A model generated the notes under the pieces. It ran no database searches. It was not told the origin of the DNA and was given only the letters and a program-made list of their open reading frames with translations. A stretch of DNA of 7,351 bases from an uncultured Lachnospiraceae bacterium (lineage in GTDB: Bacteria; Bacillota; Clostridia; Lachnospirales; Lachnospiraceae), in contig CAMQOJ010000210.1 in NCBI GenBank assembly GCA_947003375.1, positions 1 to 7,351 of the forward strand. Direction: 5' to 3'. A program made the translations under genes and the position numbers. Each line of letters starts with the position of its first letter. Within the stretch, counting starts at the first letter, position 1. Positions 1 through 6,061 of the stretch are shown here, in pieces.

Positions 1-48
1 CGAGATCCTCATCTGTCTCGTGGGCTCGGAGATGTGTATAAGAGACAG
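1..48 (+). other. Nextera i7 sequencing adapter (artefact)
   Basis: Bases 15-48 match the Nextera read-2 transposase adapter, beginning GTCTCGTGGGCTCGG and ending in the 19-bp Tn5 mosaic end AGATGTGTATAAGAGACAG (30-48). Bases 1-6 (CGAGAT) match the 3' end of the Illumina P7 sequence. Bases 7-14 (CCTCATCT) therefore sit where the 8-base i7 index belongs. This is library-construction sequence left on the end of a contig, not DNA of the organism, and not evidence of a natural Tn5 insertion. Genomic sequence starts at about 49. Confidence 0.97.
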
Positions 49-49
49 G

Positions 50-112
50 GATGCATACGGAATCTACAATGTGGAGGGCGGGTACGGATTCTTCACTTCC
101 TGGCTGGATTAA
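50..112 (+). CDS. 3' end of an unidentified protein gene (partial)
   Basis: Directly after the adapter, one frame reads DAYGIYNVEGGYGFF and then TSWLD before TAA at 110-112. The aromatic, glycine-rich composition looks like a folded protein C-terminus. The stretch is open from the adapter junction, so it is probably the last 20 codons of a gene broken by the contig end. Twenty residues are too few to name a family. A secreted or lipoprotein-type protein would fit but is a guess. No start, upstream promoter or terminator hairpin is visible. Confidence 0.4.
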   Translation, partial: DAYGIYNVEGGYGFFTSWLD

Positions 113-240
113 GGTTGCGCCGGAGGAGGCAAGGGGCAAAAGGAGGAGGCGTTAGATAAAGAAGCTTGCGTGATAACAGGCCAGCCCGTCAGGTAATTGG
201 ATTTGTGCTGAACGATTATTCGAAATATTTACTTATTGAG
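113..240. other. Short non-coding gap
   Basis: No ORF with a start and ribosome binding site is present. Two purine-rich, Shine-Dalgarno-like stretches occur (about 120-129 and 139-149, the latter AAAGGAGGAGG), but neither is followed by a usable open frame: the second runs into TAA within a few codons. They may be remnants of a lost gene or chance. I see no terminator hairpin for the truncated gene upstream. Confidence 0.4.
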
Positions 241-272
241 ACAAACTATGACATAATGGTGTCATAGTTTGT
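241..272. promoter_or_regulatory. Perfect 13-bp inverted repeat, likely operator of the WYL regulator
   Basis: ACAAACTATGACA (241-253) and its exact reverse complement TGTCATAGTTTGT (260-272) flank the 6-base spacer TAATGG. The repeat lies immediately upstream of, and covers the -35 region of, the promoter of the WYL regulator gene. A long perfect palindrome next to a regulator gene is a classic autoregulatory operator. That this protein binds it is inference. A hairpin role is unlikely because most of it lies upstream of the expected transcription start. Confidence 0.75.
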
Positions 273-273
273 T

Positions 274-282
274 TGCTATACT
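274..282 (+). promoter_or_regulatory. Extended -10 promoter element of the WYL-ridA operon
   Basis: TGCTATACT gives an extended -10 element: TG at 274-275 and TATACT at 277-282. No good -35 hexamer lies 16-18 bp upstream, where the operator spacer and right arm sit. The promoter probably relies on the extended -10, and a repressor on the palindrome would block it. The expected start of transcription is near 288-290, leaving a short leader before ATG 303. AGGAG at 293-297 is the ribosome binding site, with a 5-nt spacing. Confidence 0.55.
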
Positions 283-302
283 AGGGGTAGAAAGGAGAAA
301 AG

Positions 303-1217
303 ATGAAGATTGACCGACTGATCGGCATTGTCGTCTATCTATTGAACCATGGCCGGACATCGGCACAGAAATTAGCAGAGGAATTTGAGGTTTCCTCCAG
401 GACGATTACGCGGGATTTGGAATCGTTGGATCAGGCAGGCATCCCGATTCAGTCTTTTTGCGGCGTGGATGGCGGCTATCAGATTATGGACAGCTTTGTC
501 TTAGACAGACAGGTCGCATCAAGCCGCGAATACGATTGGATCGTCGCTGCCCTGAAAGGAATGGCAAGCGCATATGCGGGCAAGAGCCTAAAGCAGGCCC
601 TGGAAAAAGTGCAGAGCATGAGCCATACGGAGGAGGCCATATTTTCCATGGATTTAGGCGTCGCGAGCGAAGATGACAAAATAAAGGGACAATTAATGCT
701 GTTAGAGAAGGCAATCGAAGAGAAATGCGTTGTCCGGTTTTCCTATACAAATAGCCATGGTGAAATAAAAGAAATCCAGGTGGAACCGGTCTGCCTCCAG
801 TATAAATGGTATAACTGGTATCTGATTGCTTATTATGAAAAATATCAGGACTATTGCATGTTCAAACTGGTTCGTATGGACAAGCTGCAGGCGACAGATA
901 TGAAATTCATGAACGGACATAAGCTTTCGGATATCAAGCTGAAGGACAGCACCGACAGGATTGTTCACATCAGGCTATACGGAAAGGCGGCCATAAAAGC
1001 AAAATGCCGAGAGTATCTAAATGGACGGATTACACAGGAATTTGAGAATGGTGATTTTGAGTTTTCTTTTTCTGTACCGGAGCATGAGACTTTTTGGTAT
1101 GGGGTGATTCTTTCCTTTGGAAACAAGGCCAGGATTATCGAGCCACAGGAGATAAAGGAGCGCATTCTAAAGACCTGCAAAGAAATACAGATGGAATATG
1201 AGTCAGGAGGACGGTAA
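303..1217 (+). CDS. HTH/WYL-domain transcriptional regulator (YafY type)
   Basis: This is a 304-residue cytoplasmic DNA-binding protein with the usual layout and length of HTH_11-WYL regulators. An N-terminal winged helix-turn-helix covers about residues 4-60, with the helices in SAQKLAEEFEVSSRTITRDLE and the wing GVDGGYQI at 54-61. A linker follows, then a WYL ligand-sensing domain at about 135-205 that contains the signature WYL at 172-174 and the strand MFKLVRM at 186-192. WYL domains are thought to bind nucleotide or nucleic-acid effectors. An oddity is that the arginine often found just before the (x)F(K/R)L strand is a cysteine here (YCMFKL, C185). The ATG at 303 has AGGAG 5 nt upstream and no better start. 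The gene is followed one base later by ridA, so the two are probably co-transcribed. The perfect palindrome over its promoter suggests autoregulation. The ligand and regulon cannot be read from sequence. Confidence 0.92.
   Translation: MKIDRLIGIVVYLLNHGRTSAQKLAEEFEVSSRTITRDLESLDQAGIPIQSFCGVDGGYQIMDSFVLDRQVASSREYDWIVAALKGMASAYAGKSLKQALEKVQSMSHTEEAIFSMDLGVASEDDKIKGQLMLLEKAIEEKCVVRFSYTNSHGEIKEIQVEPVCLQYKWYNWYLIAYYEKYQDYCMFKLVRMDKLQATDMKFMNGHKLSDIKLKDSTDRIVHIRLYGKAAIKAKCREYLNGRITQEFENGDFEFSFSVPEHETFWYGVILSFGNKARIIEPQEIKERILKTCKEIQMEYESGGR
1205..1210 (+). promoter_or_regulatory. Ribosome binding site that sets the RidA start
   Basis: AGGAGG at 1205-1210 lies 8 nt before ATG 1219. An in-frame ATG at 1198 is upstream of this site and would place the Shine-Dalgarno inside the gene. 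The start at 1219 is therefore preferred. The site lies within the last codons of the WYL gene, consistent with coupled translation. Confidence 0.85.
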
Positions 1218-1218
1218 A

Positions 1219-1584
1219 ATGGGAGAAATCAGAAGATTTGATGTAAATGAGGAGTGGGCACATTCGGGAATCGTTCAGGCGGGGGACTATTGCTTTATCA
1301 ATTACTGCGTCCGCAATATAGGCGGCACGGTCGAGGAGCAGATCGAGGGCGCCTTTGATGAAATGGAAGAGCGGCTGGCCATGGTGGGACTGACCCTGGA
1401 AAATGTGGTGCAGATGAATTGTCTGTTCAAGAATATCTGGGATATCCCAGTCATGGAAAGGGTGGTCAAGAGAAGATTCCATGGCAAATATCCCGCGCGC
1501 AAGTCCATTCAGACTGAATTCGCCGACCCGGGGAAGCTGTTCTTCCAGGTGGATGCTGTAGCCTATTCAGCTTCTCCAGGGTGA
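1219..1584 (+). CDS. RidA/YjgF/UK114 family protein
   Basis: The protein has 121 residues, close to the usual length of about 125-130 for this family of trimeric cytoplasmic enamine/imine deaminases. RidA proteins hydrolyse reactive 2-aminoacrylate-type intermediates from PLP enzymes. The fold markers are the central helix (EEQIEGAFDEMEERLAMVGL, about 39-58) followed by ENVVQMNCLF (61-70). The conserved PAR motif (92-94) carries the arginine (R94) that binds the substrate carboxylate. The glutamate of the usual (I)EAIA strand is aspartate here (VDAVA, D112), so either reduced deaminase activity or a non-RidA subgroup (Rid2-7) is possible. ATG 1219 follows the WYL stop codon by one base, with AGGAGG 8 nt upstream, so it is translated with the regulator. 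The pairing suggests that the regulator senses a metabolite RidA acts on, which is inference. Confidence 0.88.
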   Translation: MGEIRRFDVNEEWAHSGIVQAGDYCFINYCVRNIGGTVEEQIEGAFDEMEERLAMVGLTLENVVQMNCLFKNIWDIPVMERVVKRRFHGKYPARKSIQTEFADPGKLFFQVDAVAYSASPG

Positions 1585-1618
1585 AAGCTGCTTAGGGGAG
1601 AATAAGTACACGGAGGTA

Positions 1619-1954
1619 AAAAAGGGAGTAATCAAGCAGGCGCATTTGCCTTATGGGCCTGTGCCTGAAAATATTGACATTCTTCTCGGTACCATGGCGG
1701 CAGACCATATTGCCCACATTGAAGTATCCTATGATAACGGATATGAGAAGCATTAGGTAGTGCCTGAGGAAGAGATGCCAGTGGGCATCCTTTCCGAGGA
1801 TGAGCTGGCAGTATTATAGCGGATATACGAAAAGTTCAAGAGCTTTGGCTCTGTAGATATCTCCAATTATTCTCATAAGGAGAAAGGGTACACGGCTACC
1901 AGGAAAGGCGAGATTATCTCCTATGCCTATGCGAAGGACATAGAACTGAACTGA
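1619..1954 (+). pseudogene. Decayed C-terminal part of a Panacea/DUF4065 (SocA/GepA-like) protein
   Basis: One frame reads QAHLPYGPVPENIDILLG, later VVPEEEMPVGILSEDELAVL, then RIYEKFKSFGSVDIS, YSHKEKGY and finally GEIISYAYAKDIELN before TGA (1952-1954). The order (Y/H)GPVP, an acidic patch, LSEDEL, a helix, SHKE and a final helix is the C-terminal half of the Panacea domain. That domain occurs in antitoxin-like and phage-associated proteins. Two amber codons interrupt it (TAG 1754-1756 and TAG 1817-1819), the second where E is expected in VLERIYEKF. The N-terminal half, and any HTH or zinc-ribbon portion, is absent: upstream the frame runs back into the end of ridA with no start or ribosome binding site. 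The reading frame is otherwise unbroken, which implies recent decay by point mutation. It is probably a remnant of a toxin-antitoxin or phage-related gene. No toxin partner is visible. Confidence 0.8.
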
Positions 1955-2003
1955 GGTGACGTTTGTGGATTTTTCTGCTCCTCCAAACCGCGCCTGCGTC
2001 CAT

Positions 2004-3383
2004 TCACCCCGCAGAGGATTCCTCCTCCCCGCCAGGACGGGTCAGCTGCCGGATCCAGCGGAAGCTGTTGCCGTACACGGCAGCCGGGATGCACTTCAGG
2101 TACTGATCCGCGTTCAGCACCAGCAGCACCACCACCGGAGAAGCGTTCCAGAGGAAAGCGCTGGCAAAGGACAGCGGGATGACGATGCCCCAGATGACGA
2201 TCAAATCCATGACCATCACGTACCGCGTGTCCCCGCCGCCGCAGATGACGCCGGTATTCATGCACATCTGGTAGGACATCACCACCAGCACAGTGGACTC
2301 AATCAGGATAAAGGCGTTGGCCAGCTCCCTGGTCTGGGGCTCCAGCGAATAAAGTCCCAGGAGAGGGATGCGGATAAAGAACAGCGCCGCTCCTAACAAG
2401 ATGCCGATACCGAGGAACAGCACCTGGAACGTCCTGGTGTATTCCCGGATTTTGGCCAGGTTCCCTGTGCCCACAGTCTTCCCCGTCAGCACGGCGGCAG
2501 CGGAGGAGGCTCCCACGGACGTCACCTTCAGGAACAGGAAGATGGTGGAGGAGATGGAGTGGGCCGCGATGGCGCTGGAGGACATATGCCCCAGGATGAC
2601 GGTCTGCAGGGCCGTGTTGCAGCCCCAGAGGAACCCGGTGGCTACCACCGGGAGGCTGACGCGCACATAGTCTTTCGCCAGCACCGAGTCGATGCGAATC
2701 AAATTCCGAACGCGCACCCGCAGCTGCCTATCCTTGCACAGCACATAGAAGACCACAATCAGGCATTCCACGATGCGGGCGGTGAGCGTGCCGATGGCAG
2801 CGCCCCGGACGCCCATCTCCGGAAATCCGAAACGCCCATTTATCAGGGTGTAGTTGATGGAGCAGTTCAAAAGCAGCGCCACGATGGACACGTATAGAGC
2901 GATGTTCACTTTTTCCACCACCCGCATGCCTCCCAGCAGAATCGTGGTCACGGCGAAGAACAGATAGCTGAACCGGACGATTGCCAGGTAATCCATGCCC
3001 TGCCGGACGATAGCCTCGTCATTGGTGAAGATGCCCACCGCTCCATGGGGGAAGAGGCTGACCAGGGCGAAGAGGAGCGAGGAGATGGCCAAAGCGGCCC
3101 AGAAGGCGACTGCCATCAGCCTGCGGACAGGCTCCGCCTTCTTCTGGCCCCAGTACTGGCTGGCCAGCACCACCATGCCATTGCTGATGCCAAAGACCAA
3201 TTGCTGGAGGATGAACTGGATCTGGTTCACCGCCGCCACCCCGGAGAGGGCCGTCTCCGAGTAGCCTCCCAGCATCACATTGTCCGCCAGGTTCACGCTG
3301 AGCACCACGGCCTGCTGGAGCATAAGGGCGCTCATCAATCTGAGAAAGGATTTGTAAAAGCTTTTGTCTCTGGTCAGTAGCAT
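2004..3383 (-). CDS. MATE family efflux transporter
   Basis: The 459-residue polytopic membrane protein matches the usual size (about 440-480) and 12-helix layout of multidrug and toxic compound extrusion pumps. These export cationic drugs or metabolites in exchange for Na+ or H+. Two MatE repeats can be followed. The first starts near residue 15 and contains NLADNVMLG (31-39) and the segment QQLVFGISNGMVVLASQYWG (about 60-79). The second has GFLWGCNTALQTVILGHMSS and a later CGGGDTRYV loop. I chose ATG at 3383-3381 because AGGAG lies 8 nt upstream. The in-frame ATG 12 codons earlier (3419) has no ribosome binding site and would put that Shine-Dalgarno inside the gene. It lies 85 nt downstream of feoAB on the same strand, so co-transcription is likely. 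The substrate is unknown. The neighbour hints at metal, heme or siderophore-related efflux, but MATE genes are common and this is weak evidence. Confidence 0.93.
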   Translation of the reverse strand: MLLTRDKSFYKSFLRLMSALMLQQAVVLSVNLADNVMLGGYSETALSGVAAVNQIQFILQQLVFGISNGMVVLASQYWGQKKAEPVRRLMAVAFWAALAISSLLFALVSLFPHGAVGIFTNDEAIVRQGMDYLAIVRFSYLFFAVTTILLGGMRVVEKVNIALYVSIVALLLNCSINYTLINGRFGFPEMGVRGAAIGTLTARIVECLIVVFYVLCKDRQLRVRVRNLIRIDSVLAKDYVRVSLPVVATGFLWGCNTALQTVILGHMSSSAIAAHSISSTIFLFLKVTSVGASSAAAVLTGKTVGTGNLAKIREYTRTFQVLFLGIGILLGAALFFIRIPLLGLYSLEPQTRELANAFILIESTVLVVMSYQMCMNTGVICGGGDTRYVMVMDLIVIWGIVIPLSFASAFLWNASPVVVLLVLNADQYLKCIPAAVYGNSFRWIRQLTRPGGEEESSAG

Positions 3384-3391
3384 CGCTGAGA

Positions 3392-3396
3392 CTCCT
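3392..3396 (-). promoter_or_regulatory. Ribosome binding site that sets the MATE start
   Basis: On the minus strand AGGAG (plus-strand CTCCT, 3392-3396) stands 8 nt before ATG 3383-3381. It decides between this start and the upstream in-frame ATG at 3419-3417, which lacks such a site. Confidence 0.75.
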
Positions 3397-3425
3397 GTTT
3401 CTATGCTTAAATTTTTCATTCATCA

Positions 3426-3447
3426 GGCTCTGATTTCCCGCAGAGCC
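3426..3447 (-). repeat. Hairpin between feoAB and the MATE gene
   Basis: GGCTCTG (3426-3432) and CAGAGCC (3441-3447) form a perfect 7-bp stem with an 8-nt loop, in the 85-nt gap between the feoAB stop and the MATE start. On the minus strand it is followed by TGATGAATG rather than a T-run, so it is not a typical intrinsic terminator. A role in mRNA processing, 3'-end protection or partial termination is possible, which would set the ratio of the two proteins. Confidence 0.5.
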
Positions 3448-3468
3448 GTCAGAGCTGTTTCCCGGTAA

Positions 3469-5829
3469 TCATCCCAGCCCGAAAGCCAGTCCAATCAGCC
3501 TTACGATAAATGCCGCGACCCACGCAATGGCGCACTGTCCCGCGACCACCCCCACGGCCCATTTCCAGCCCATTTCCCGCTTGATGGCGGCGATGGCGGC
3601 CACGCAGGGGGTGTAGAGGAGACAGAACACCAACAGGCTTGCAGCGGCCAGGGGTGTGAGGATGGTGAACAGCCTCTCAGCCGTCCCGAACAGCACGTTC
3701 AAGGTGGAGACCACGCTCTCCTTGGCCATGAACCCCGTGATTAAAGCCGTGGACATCCGCCAGTCCCCGAAGCCCAGGGGCTTCAAGGCAGGCGCGATGA
3801 CACCCGCTGCCGCAGCCAGCATGCTGTCCTGGGAGTCCGCCACGATGTTCAGGTGGAAGTCAAAGGTCTGCAGGAACCAGATGACGATGGTGGCCACGAA
3901 GATCACGGTGAAGGCCCTCTGGAGGAAATCCTTTGCTTTGTCCCAGAGCAGCCGCCCTACGTTCTTCGCCCCGGGGAGCCGGTAATTGGGCAGCTCCATG
4001 ACGAAGGGCACTGCCTCCCCCTTGAAAGCCGTCCCTTTCATCAGGAAAGCCATCAGGATGCCCATCACGATGCCCAGCACATACAGGCCGATCATCACCA
4101 GAGCCCCCCGCCCAGGAAAGAACGCGGCCGCAAAAAAGCCGTAGATGGGGAGCTTGGCCGAACAGCTCATGAAGGGCGTCAGCAATATGGTCATCTTCCT
4201 GTCCCGCTCCGAGGGCAGCGTCCTGGTGGCCATCACTCCCGGCACCGTGCAGCCGAAACCGATCAGCATGGGCACGATGCTGCGGCCTGACAGGCCGATC
4301 TTGCGCAGAAGCTTGTCCATCACAAAGGCCACCCTGGCGATGTAGCCGCTGTCTTCCAGCAGGGACAGGAAGAGAAACAGGGTCACTATAATGGGCAGAA
4401 AGCTCAATACGCTGCCCACGCCACCCACAATGCCGTCTATGATCAGCGACTGGAGCACCTCGTTCACATTGGCCGCTTTCAGGGCGGAATCCGTAATCCC
4501 CGCCAGGGCATCCACCCCCATGGCCATCAGCTCCTGGAGCCAGGCTCCTATCACATTGAAGGTCAGCCAGAACACGATGCCCATGATGCCGATGAAGGCC
4601 GGAATGGCAGTATGTTTTCCCGTCAAAATCTTGTCGATTCTTGCGCTCCTGGCATGCTCCCTGCTCTCCCGGGGCTTGACCACAGTGGCATCGCAGACCT
4701 CCCGGATGAAGGAGAAGCGCATGTCGGCGATGGCGGCGGCCCGATCCATGCCGCTCTCCGTCTCCATCTGGCAGATGATGTGCTCCAGCATCTCCTTTTC
4801 GTTCTGATCCAACCCCAGGGCATTCAGGATGCGGGGGTCGCCCTCGGTGAGCTTGCCGGCGGCGAAGCGCACGGGGATGTCGGCCCGCCTGGCGTGATCC
4901 TCAATCAGGTGCATGATGGCGTGGAGGCATCTGTGCACGGCTCCGCCATTCTGGTCTTCCTTGCAGAAATCAATCCTGCCGGGGCGCTCCTGGTACTTCG
5001 CCACATGGAGGGCATGGTTCACCAGCTCGTCGATGCCCTCGTTCTTCGCCGCGGAGATGGGCACCACGGGGATGCCCAGCATGTCTTCCATCTCGTTGAT
5101 TTGGATGGAGCCGCCGTTGCCCCTGACCTCGTCCATCATGTTCAGGGCCAGCACCATAGGGATGTCCAGCTCCATCAGCTGCATGGTCAGATACAGGTTC
5201 CTTTCTATATTAGAGGCGTCCACGATATTGATGATGCCCTTAGGATGTTCCCGCATGATGAACTGCCTGGTGACGATCTCCTCGCTGGAGTAGGGCGACA
5301 TGGAATAGATGCCCGGCAGGTCTGTGATCAGGGTGTTGCTGTGGCCTTTGATGGAGCCGTCTTTGCGGTCCACGGTGACGCCGGGGAAATTACCCACATG
5401 CTGGTTGGAGCCCGTGAGCTGGTTGAAGAGGGTGGTCTTGCCGCAGTTCTGGTTCCCGGCCAGGGCAAAGGTCAGCTGCTCATCGTCCGGCAGGGGATTC
5501 TCCGTGGCCTTTACATGGTATTTGCCGCCCTCGCCCAGGCCCGGGTGCTCGATCCGCTTCCGCTCCGCCTGGGAATCCGGCGCAGGCGCTTTTGGCGCAT
5601 CGGCCCGGACATTTTCAATCGTGATCTTCTCGGCATCGGCCACCCGCAGGGTCAGCTCATAGCCGTGGACCATGAATTCCATGGGATCCCCCAGGGGGGC
5701 GTATTTTATCAACAATATATCCGTGCCCGGAATGACGCCCATGTCCAGGAAGTGCTGCCGCAGCTCGCCCTCGCCGCCCACAGCTTGGATGGTGGCCCAT
5801 TTTCCGATTGGCAATTCTCTTAAGGTCAT
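3469..5829 (-). CDS. feoB: FeoA-FeoB fused ferrous iron transporter
   Basis: This 786-residue protein joins the two Feo components that import Fe(II) across the cytoplasmic membrane. Residues 1-75 (MTLRELPIGKWA to about ITIENV) are a complete SH3-like FeoA domain. A charged, proline-rich linker follows. The FeoB G-domain has G1 GNQNCGKT (125-132), G2 GVTV (150-153), G3 DLPG (170-173), G4 NMMD (230-233) and G5 SAAKNEG (259-265), all intact. The polytopic membrane domain runs from about residue 409 to the end. It includes GCTVPG (526-531) with the conserved cysteine, SCSAKLP near 555-561, and the C-terminal YTPCVAAIAAIKRE. Length and motifs suggest a functional transporter. The start at 5829-5827 is where FeoA homology begins, with AGGA and GAGGA 4 and 9 nt upstream. 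An in-frame ATG 28 codons earlier (5913) adds residues unlike FeoA. It is first in a probable feoAB-MATE transcript with a long leader. Confidence 0.96.
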   Translation of the reverse strand: MTLRELPIGKWATIQAVGGEGELRQHFLDMGVIPGTDILLIKYAPLGDPMEFMVHGYELTLRVADAEKITIENVRADAPKAPAPDSQAERKRIEHPGLGEGGKYHVKATENPLPDDEQLTFALAGNQNCGKTTLFNQLTGSNQHVGNFPGVTVDRKDGSIKGHSNTLITDLPGIYSMSPYSSEEIVTRQFIMREHPKGIINIVDASNIERNLYLTMQLMELDIPMVLALNMMDEVRGNGGSIQINEMEDMLGIPVVPISAAKNEGIDELVNHALHVAKYQERPGRIDFCKEDQNGGAVHRCLHAIMHLIEDHARRADIPVRFAAGKLTEGDPRILNALGLDQNEKEMLEHIICQMETESGMDRAAAIADMRFSFIREVCDATVVKPRESREHARSARIDKILTGKHTAIPAFIGIMGIVFWLTFNVIGAWLQELMAMGVDALAGITDSALKAANVNEVLQSLIIDGIVGGVGSVLSFLPIIVTLFLFLSLLEDSGYIARVAFVMDKLLRKIGLSGRSIVPMLIGFGCTVPGVMATRTLPSERDRKMTILLTPFMSCSAKLPIYGFFAAAFFPGRGALVMIGLYVLGIVMGILMAFLMKGTAFKGEAVPFVMELPNYRLPGAKNVGRLLWDKAKDFLQRAFTVIFVATIVIWFLQTFDFHLNIVADSQDSMLAAAAGVIAPALKPLGFGDWRMSTALITGFMAKESVVSTLNVLFGTAERLFTILTPLAAASLLVFCLLYTPCVAAIAAIKREMGWKWAVGVVAGQCAIAWVAAFIVRLIGLAFGLG

Positions 5830-5833
5830 GATG

Positions 5834-5843
5834 TCCTTTCCTC
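5834..5843 (-). promoter_or_regulatory. Ribosome binding site of feoAB
   Basis: The minus strand reads GAGGAAAGGA before CATC and the ATG at 5829-5827. GAGGA (5839-5843) lies 9 nt, and AGGA (5834-5837) 4 nt, from the start codon. This supports the FeoA start at 5829 over the in-frame ATG at 5913, and places the ribosome binding site about 100 nt downstream of the leader terminator. Confidence 0.75.
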
Positions 5844-6036
5844 GCTTCCGTAGATGTATGCCCAGGTCATGAATGCTCAGAGCAGATGGATTCCCCGAGA
5901 CAATGGTATCCATGCATCAAGCAGGACTCTATTGCCATGGAGAAAAGAAAAACCCAGATACAGCCGCCTCGCCATACCTGAGCTTTCGATTTCATCGCCT
6001 GGAGATGTCAGACCAACAATGCGGTCAATCTATGTC
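5844..6036 (-). ncRNA. Untranslated leader of feoAB, possible regulatory RNA
   Basis: From the predicted start near 6036 to the ribosome binding site there is a leader of about 205 nt with no convincing gene. In transcript order it holds a possible hairpin (AGAT-T-GACC ... GGTC-TGAC-ATCT, about 6030-6002), a small CGAT-GAA-ATCG stem (about 5997-5987), then the intrinsic terminator. The remaining roughly 100 nt before the start codon look unstructured. It matches no riboswitch class I recognise. If the terminator works, most transcripts would end as an RNA of about 90-100 nt. Confidence 0.4.
5941..5982 (-). terminator. Intrinsic terminator inside the feoAB leader
   Basis: On the minus strand CUCAGGUAUGGC (5982-5971) pairs along its whole length, with four G-U wobbles, to GCUGUAUCUGGG (5964-5953) around a 6-nt loop. 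It is followed directly by UUUUUCUUUUCU (5952-5941). This is a textbook intrinsic terminator in the minus orientation only. It lies about 55 nt downstream of the predicted transcription start and over 100 nt before the feoAB start codon. It could therefore be an attenuator for feoAB, the 3' end of a short RNA, or a relic of a rearranged upstream gene. I could not find a clear anti-terminator by eye. Confidence 0.75.
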
Positions 6037-6061
6037 GAACTAAATATACTGCATTTCGACA
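6033..6061. promoter_or_regulatory. Inverted repeat over the feoAB promoter, candidate metal-regulator operator
   Basis: TGTCGAA (6033-6039) and TTCGACA (6055-6061) are exact inverted 7-mers separated by 15 bp, with half-site centres 22 bp apart (two helical turns). They straddle the -10 element of the feoAB promoter. A dimeric repressor bound there would block transcription. DtxR/MntR-like or Fur-like regulators usually control feo genes in Firmicutes, but the sequence is not a classic Fur or IdeR box. The identity of the binding protein is therefore open. Confidence 0.5.

Noticed and set aside
30..48. Tn5 transposon end as a natural insertion.
   Set aside because: The mosaic end is directly preceded by Nextera read-2, index and P7 sequence, so it is a library adapter.
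1754..1819. Amber codons as sense codons (pyrrolysine or suppressed stops).
   Set aside because: Nothing in the window (no pylT/pylS, no methylamine methyltransferase) supports recoding, and the gene also lacks its N-terminal half, so decay is simpler.
3384..3419. Longer MATE start at 3419.
   Set aside because: No ribosome binding site precedes it, while AGGAG is placed correctly before ATG 3383.
4612..5823. 403-codon open frame on the plus strand.
   Set aside because: It lies wholly antisense to feoAB, whose domains and motifs are unmistakable. The frame is a by-product of GC-biased third codon positions and its product (rich in His, Gln and Asp) resembles no protein family.
5830..5913. 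N-terminal extension of FeoAB by 28 codons to ATG 5913.
   Set aside because: FeoA homology begins at MTLRELPIG, and the ribosome binding site stands just before the ATG at 5829. The extension has no Shine-Dalgarno and no family similarity.
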